From Bacteroidota bacterium (GTDB taxonomy: Bacteria; Bacteroidota; Bacteroidia; Flavobacteriales; Schleiferiaceae): a stretch of DNA of 26,445 bases. A model generated the notes under the pieces. That model saw nothing but the letters and a program-made list of their open reading frames with translations, did not search any database and was not told the origin of the DNA. The number at the start of each line of letters is the position of its first letter. The first letter of the stretch is position 1. Shown piece by piece: positions 23,070 to 26,445 of this stretch. Where the stretch lies: contig SYCM01000072.1 in assembly GCA_005786915.1 (NCBI GenBank), positions 1 to 26,445 on the forward strand, given 5' to 3'. Position numbers and translations under genes: made by a program.

Positions 23070-23795
23070 GTGGCCCATCTTTTTTTTGATTTAGATCGCA
23101 CGTTGTGGCACCACGAGCGCAACCATGCCTTGTTTTTTCAAGGGCTCCATTCCGAAATGGGGTGGCCGGGGGCAGCTGGCGATTGGGCGGTTACGTACCT
23201 GGCCACCAACGACCGGCTTTGGGACCACATTCAAGCCCACAACCTGGGCGTAGACTACGTTCGGGCGCGCCGCTTTCCGCTGCTCTTTCGCGAAATGGGG
23301 CTAAGTCTTTCGAGCGTGAGGGAGGCCGAGCTCCTTGCGGCCGCGTGTGAAGCTCGGATCAAGGAGCGCCTGCCCGACATGGGGGCGGGCTACGAAGGAG
23401 TGCCTGAGGCCTGTGCCGTGCTGCGGGCACGCGGGCATCGGCTTCACGTGATTACCAACGGCGTTGCGGGTCCGCAAGAGCGCAAAATCGCTGCCCTGGG
23501 TTTGACTGATCACTTTGACGTGGTCATGACTTCAGATGCCGCCCAGAGCTACAAGCCCTCAGGGGAAATCTACCGGGCTGCCCTCGAAGCGGCCGGTGCT
23601 CGGGCCTCGGAGTCTTGGATGATCGGAGATTCGCTGATGCGCGACATCTTGGGCGGGCAGCAGGCGGGCATGCGCACTGCGTGGTTCCGCGCCGAGGACG
23701 CTTTGCCGCCCGATGCCGAGGCTGCCCCCGATCTGGAATTTGGCGACTGGCACGCGTTTCCGGAACTCCTGGAGGGCGCGCTGCAGCGCGGCTAG
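23070..23795 (+). CDS. HAD-superfamily phosphatase, YjjG-like nucleotidase
   Basis: A 241-residue haloacid dehalogenase-type hydrolase. All four motifs are present: FFDLDRTLW with nucleophile Asp7 and Asp9, VITNG with Thr129, Lys162 in SYKPSGEIY, and GDSLMRDI with Asp187 and Asp192. The helical cap and overall pattern resemble the YjjG family, which dephosphorylates non-canonical pyrimidine nucleotides such as dUMP and 5-halo derivatives. Substrate here is inference. The start is a GTG, since no ATG precedes the first motif and a stop lies in frame at 23025. It is followed after 30 nt by icmF, which has its own promoter box. Confidence 0.87.
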   Translation: MAHLFFDLDRTLWHHERNHALFFQGLHSEMGWPGAAGDWAVTYLATNDRLWDHIQAHNLGVDYVRARRFPLLFREMGLSLSSVREAELLAAACEARIKERLPDMGAGYEGVPEACAVLRARGHRLHVITNGVAGPQERKIAALGLTDHFDVVMTSDAAQSYKPSGEIYRAALEAAGARASESWMIGDSLMRDILGGQQAGMRTAWFRAEDALPPDAEAAPDLEFGDWHAFPELLEGALQRG

Positions 23796-23810
23796 AGCCC
23801 ACTTGGGCGG

Positions 23811-23818
23811 TATCTTTG
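23811..23818 (+). promoter_or_regulatory. -7 promoter box TATCTTTG of icmF
   Basis: Perfect TAnnTTTG, identical to the tRNA-Glu box, in the 30-nt HAD-icmF gap. It ends 7 nt before the ATG, which predicts a 5-prime leader of only a few bases. No -33 element is evident. Confidence 0.68.
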
Positions 23819-23825
23819 GGCCACT

Positions 23826-26445
23826 ATGGTGGACGTACAACCCTACAAGCCCCAACATCCGATCCGCATTGTGACCGCCGCCTCTCTTTTTGACGGCCAC
23901 GACGCGAGCATCAACATCATGCGACGCATTCTTCAGTCCTCGGGCGCTGAAGTCATTCACTTAGGTCACGACCGCAGCGCGGAGGAGGTGGTAGAGACTG
24001 CCATTCAAGAGGACGCAAACGCCATCGCGATGACGTCCTACCAGGGGGGGCACATGGAGTACTTCAAGTTCATGTACGACCTGCTCCAAGAGCGCGGGGC
24101 GGGTCACATTCGGATTTTTGGCGGCGGCGGCGGAACGATTCTTCCCAGCGAAATCGAGGAACTGCAGGACTACGGCATTGCGCGCATTTACCACCCCGAC
24201 GACGGACGTTCTATGGGTCTCCAAGGCATGATCAACGACCTCTTGCAGAAGTCGGATTTCGCCATTGGAAGCGAAGTGGGAGACGCCCTCGACGGCGTAA
24301 AAATTCAGCGTCCGCGCTCGATTGCGCGCATGATTTCGGCGGCTGAGAATGCTCCCGAGGTCTACGAAACCCTGCGCGCTGAGGTGGAGCAAATGGCATC
24401 CGCCAATCACGCGCCAGTGCTCGGAATTACGGGTACGGGAGGTTCCGGAAAAAGTTCAATGGTCGACGAACTCGTTCGCCGTGTGCTGCGGCACTTCCCC
24501 GACCTCAAGGTGGGCCTAGTGAGCGTGGATCCGTCGAAGCGCAAAACTGGCGGAGCACTTTTGGGCGACCGGATTCGCATGAATGCGATCAATCACCCCA
24601 ATGTGTACATGCGTTCCTTGGCCACGCGCCAGAGCAATTTGGCCTTGAGCAAGCACGTGAGCGACGCCCTCAACGTCCTCAAGGCGGCCAAGTACGACTT
24701 GATCGTCCTCGAGACCAGCGGCATCGGACAGTCCGACACCGAAATTTTGGACCACAGCGACGTTTCGCTCTACGTGATGACTCCCGAGTACGGGGCCGCC
24801 ACGCAGCTCGAGAAAATCGACATGCTTGACTTTGCCGACCTGATTGCGCTGAATAAATTCGACAAGCGCGGAGCCCTCGACGCCCTGCGCGACGTCAAGA
24901 AGCAGTACCAACGAAACCACCAGCGATGGGACGACCCCATTGACGACATGCCGGTGTTTGGGACGATGGCAAGCCAGTTCAACGATCCCGGAACCAACCG
25001 CCTGTTCGCGGCCATTGTGGACGCCTTAAAGGCCAAAACGGGCAGTGCCCAGTGGCAGTTGGCCCCAGAGGTAGCGAAGGAGCCGGGGGACAAAATGTTC
25101 GTGATTCCGCCGCACCGCACTCGCTACCTGAGCGAGATTTCAGAGGGCATTCGCGCCTACAATGCGTGGGTAGACCATCAAGCCGAAGTAGCGGATGCGC
25201 TATACAGTCTGCAAACTGCGGAGCGGGAACTCCGCGCGTCCAAACTCGACGACCGCGACCGAATTGCCAAGGGGATTCAAGAGGCATTCGAGTTGCGCAA
25301 GCGCGACTTGGATCCGCACAATTGGGCACTTATTGAAGGCTGGGGCGCTCTTCGCCAGCGTTACAAGGCCGACGAGTACGTCTACCAAGTGCGCGGCAAA
25401 GACATCAAGGTGCCGACCCACACGAAGTCGCTTTCGAACCAAGATATTCCCAAGGTGGTGACTCCGTCGTACCGCAGTTGGGGTGACATTTTGCGCTGGC
25501 AGCTGCAAGAAAACGTTCCGGGTCAGTTTCCGTACACCTCGGGCCTCTACCCCTTCAAGCGCCAGGGCGAAGACCCGACGCGCATGTTTGCGGGCGAAGG
25601 CGGGCCAGAGCGCACCAACAAGCGCTTTCACTACGTGTCGCTGGGAATGCCGGCCAAGCGCCTCTCGACCGCCTTTGATTCGGTCACGTTGTACGGTCGC
25701 GATCCGGGCCGCCGCCCCGACATATACGGAAAAATCGGCAACGCCGGGGTTTCGGTGAGCTGCCTGGACGACGCCAAACGTTTATACAGCGGATTTGACC
25801 TCTGCGACCCGGCCACGTCGGTGTCGATGACCATAAACGGCCCCGCTCCGATGGTGCTGGCGTTCTTCTTGAATGCGGCCATCGACCAGCAGTGCGAGAA
25901 GTACATCAAGGCGCAAGGGCTCGAATCCGCCGTCGAAAAGGTGCTGCACGCCAAGTACGAGGCAAAGGGCCAGGAGCGCCCGCGCTACCACGGCAGCCTG
26001 CCCGAAGGCAACGACGGCCTTGGGTTGTTGCTGCTCGGCGTGACCGGCGACGAGGTGCTGCCCGCCGACGTGTATGCCCGCATCAAGGCTGAGGCACTAA
26101 GCCAAGTTCGCGGAACCGTTCAGGCCGACATCCTCAAAGAGGACCAAGCCCAAAACACCTGCATTTTCAGTACGGAATTCGCGCTCCGCCTCATGGGCGA
26201 CGTGCAGTCCTACTTCATCGAGCGCAACGTGCGGAATTTTTATTCCGTTTCGATTAGCGGCTACCACATCGCCGAGGCTGGGGCCAACCCTATCACGCAG
26301 CTGGCGTTCACGTTGGCCAATGGCTTCACCTACGTCGAGTACTACCTCAGCCGCGGCATGGACATTAACGCGTTTGGGCCCAATTTGAGCTTCTTCTTCA
26401 GCAACGGAATTGATCCCGAGTATGCGGTGATAGGCCGGGTAGCCC
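23826..26445 (+). CDS. icmF: Fused isobutyryl-CoA mutase IcmF (partial, runs off the right edge)
   Basis: IcmF is an adenosylcobalamin enzyme that interconverts isobutyryl-CoA and n-butyryl-CoA and carries its own G-protein chaperone. The 873 visible residues hold three parts. First is a B12-binding domain with FDGHDASINIMRRI (22-35, His25 as lower cobalt ligand) and IFGGGGGTI. Next is a MeaI/ArgK-type GTPase with the P-loop GITGTGGSGKSS (200-211), LETSGIGQSD and NKFD (343-346). Last is the mutase TIM barrel with GEDPTRMFAGEGGPERTN and SISGYHIAEAGA (His814). Gln776 sits where methylmalonyl-CoA mutase has its substrate arginine, which supports an IcmF assignment over MCM. Tyr575 replaces the Phe reported in studied IcmFs, and an insert lies at about 693-748. 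The C-terminal portion is outside the window. Confidence 0.93.
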   Translation, partial: MVDVQPYKPQHPIRIVTAASLFDGHDASINIMRRILQSSGAEVIHLGHDRSAEEVVETAIQEDANAIAMTSYQGGHMEYFKFMYDLLQERGAGHIRIFGGGGGTILPSEIEELQDYGIARIYHPDDGRSMGLQGMINDLLQKSDFAIGSEVGDALDGVKIQRPRSIARMISAAENAPEVYETLRAEVEQMASANHAPVLGITGTGGSGKSSMVDELVRRVLRHFPDLKVGLVSVDPSKRKTGGALLGDRIRMNAINHPNVYMRSLATRQSNLALSKHVSDALNVLKAAKYDLIVLETSGIGQSDTEILDHSDVSLYVMTPEYGAATQLEKIDMLDFADLIALNKFDKRGALDALRDVKKQYQRNHQRWDDPIDDMPVFGTMASQFNDPGTNRLFAAIVDALKAKTGSAQWQLAPEVAKEPGDKMFVIPPHRTRYLSEISEGIRAYNAWVDHQAEVADALYSLQTAERELRASKLDDRDRIAKGIQEAFELRKRDLDPHNWALIEGWGALRQRYKADEYVYQVRGKDIKVPTHTKSLSNQDIPKVVTPSYRSWGDILRWQLQENVPGQFPYTSGLYPFKRQGEDPTRMFAGEGGPERTNKRFHYVSLGMPAKRLSTAFDSVTLYGRDPGRRPDIYGKIGNAGVSVSCLDDAKRLYSGFDLCDPATSVSMTINGPAPMVLAFFLNAAIDQQCEKYIKAQGLESAVEKVLHAKYEAKGQERPRYHGSLPEGNDGLGLLLLGVTGDEVLPADVYARIKAEALSQVRGTVQADILKEDQAQNTCIFSTEFALRLMGDVQSYFIERNVRNFYSVSISGYHIAEAGANPITQLAFTLANGFTYVEYYLSRGMDINAFGPNLSFFFSNGIDPEYAVIGRVA

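Noticed and set aside
23826..26445. Calling the last gene methylmalonyl-CoA mutase
   Set aside because: An internal GTPase domain between the B12 and mutase domains and Gln in place of the substrate arginine identify the IcmF class.

Overview
The window looks like a chromosomal housekeeping segment of a Bacteroidota bacterium, most likely a GC-rich relative of Flavobacteriales. Three things point there. Promoters match the Bacteroidota -7 element TAnnTTTG. Shine-Dalgarno sequences are essentially absent. The gene families are typical of the phylum: Asp-box beta-propellers, an OmpP1/FadL-like porin, a DUF3822-like protein next to rsmD, the short archaeal/eukaryote-type ProRS, and fused isobutyryl-CoA mutase IcmF. 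By eye the GC content is near 60 percent. No phage, insertion sequence, CRISPR array or plasmid signal was seen.

Layout: (1) 1-6438, minus strand: a dense run reading folE, cysS, yidD, lgt, a DUF192 protein, an Asp-box propeller, pepE and partial gpmI, most junctions being 4-nt ATGA overlaps. (2) 6488-7561, plus: a KAS III-like enzyme, head to head with folE across 49 nt and closed by a bidirectional terminator. (3) 7630-13236, minus: a 1035-aa Asp-box propeller protein, a FadL-like porin and a Trp/Gly/Tyr-repeat lipoprotein. (4) 13288-15901, plus: proS with a coupled unknown gene, then tRNA-Glu and rpsT with promoter and terminator. (5) 16002-21294, plus: six overlapping genes, radC, UDP-GlcNAc 2-epimerase, a deacetylase-like protein, a FemAB/GNAT-like protein, an OxyR-type regulator and rdgB. 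(6) 21284-22966, minus: a pilin-like protein, a DUF3822-like protein and rsmD. (7) 23070-26445, plus: a YjjG-like HAD phosphatase and icmF, which runs off the right edge. No gene-free stretch exceeds 300 nt; the longest, 15847-16001, holds the rpsT terminator and the presumed radC promoter.

The most striking feature is regulatory. Eight protein genes (gpmI, lgt, folE, the KAS III gene, the large propeller gene, radC, the HAD gene, icmF) have a full or near TAnnTTTG box ending only 4-7 nt before the start codon. Transcription should then begin at or within a few bases of the initiation codon, so these mRNAs would be leaderless or nearly so. Genes inside the runs instead start by stop/start overlap. 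Other points of interest are a Tyr/Gln substrate-pocket pair and a large insert in IcmF, an OxyR-type sensor buried in an envelope-polysaccharide operon, a pilin-like/DUF3822 pair, and a lipoprotein with WNDPWYGGYG repeats.
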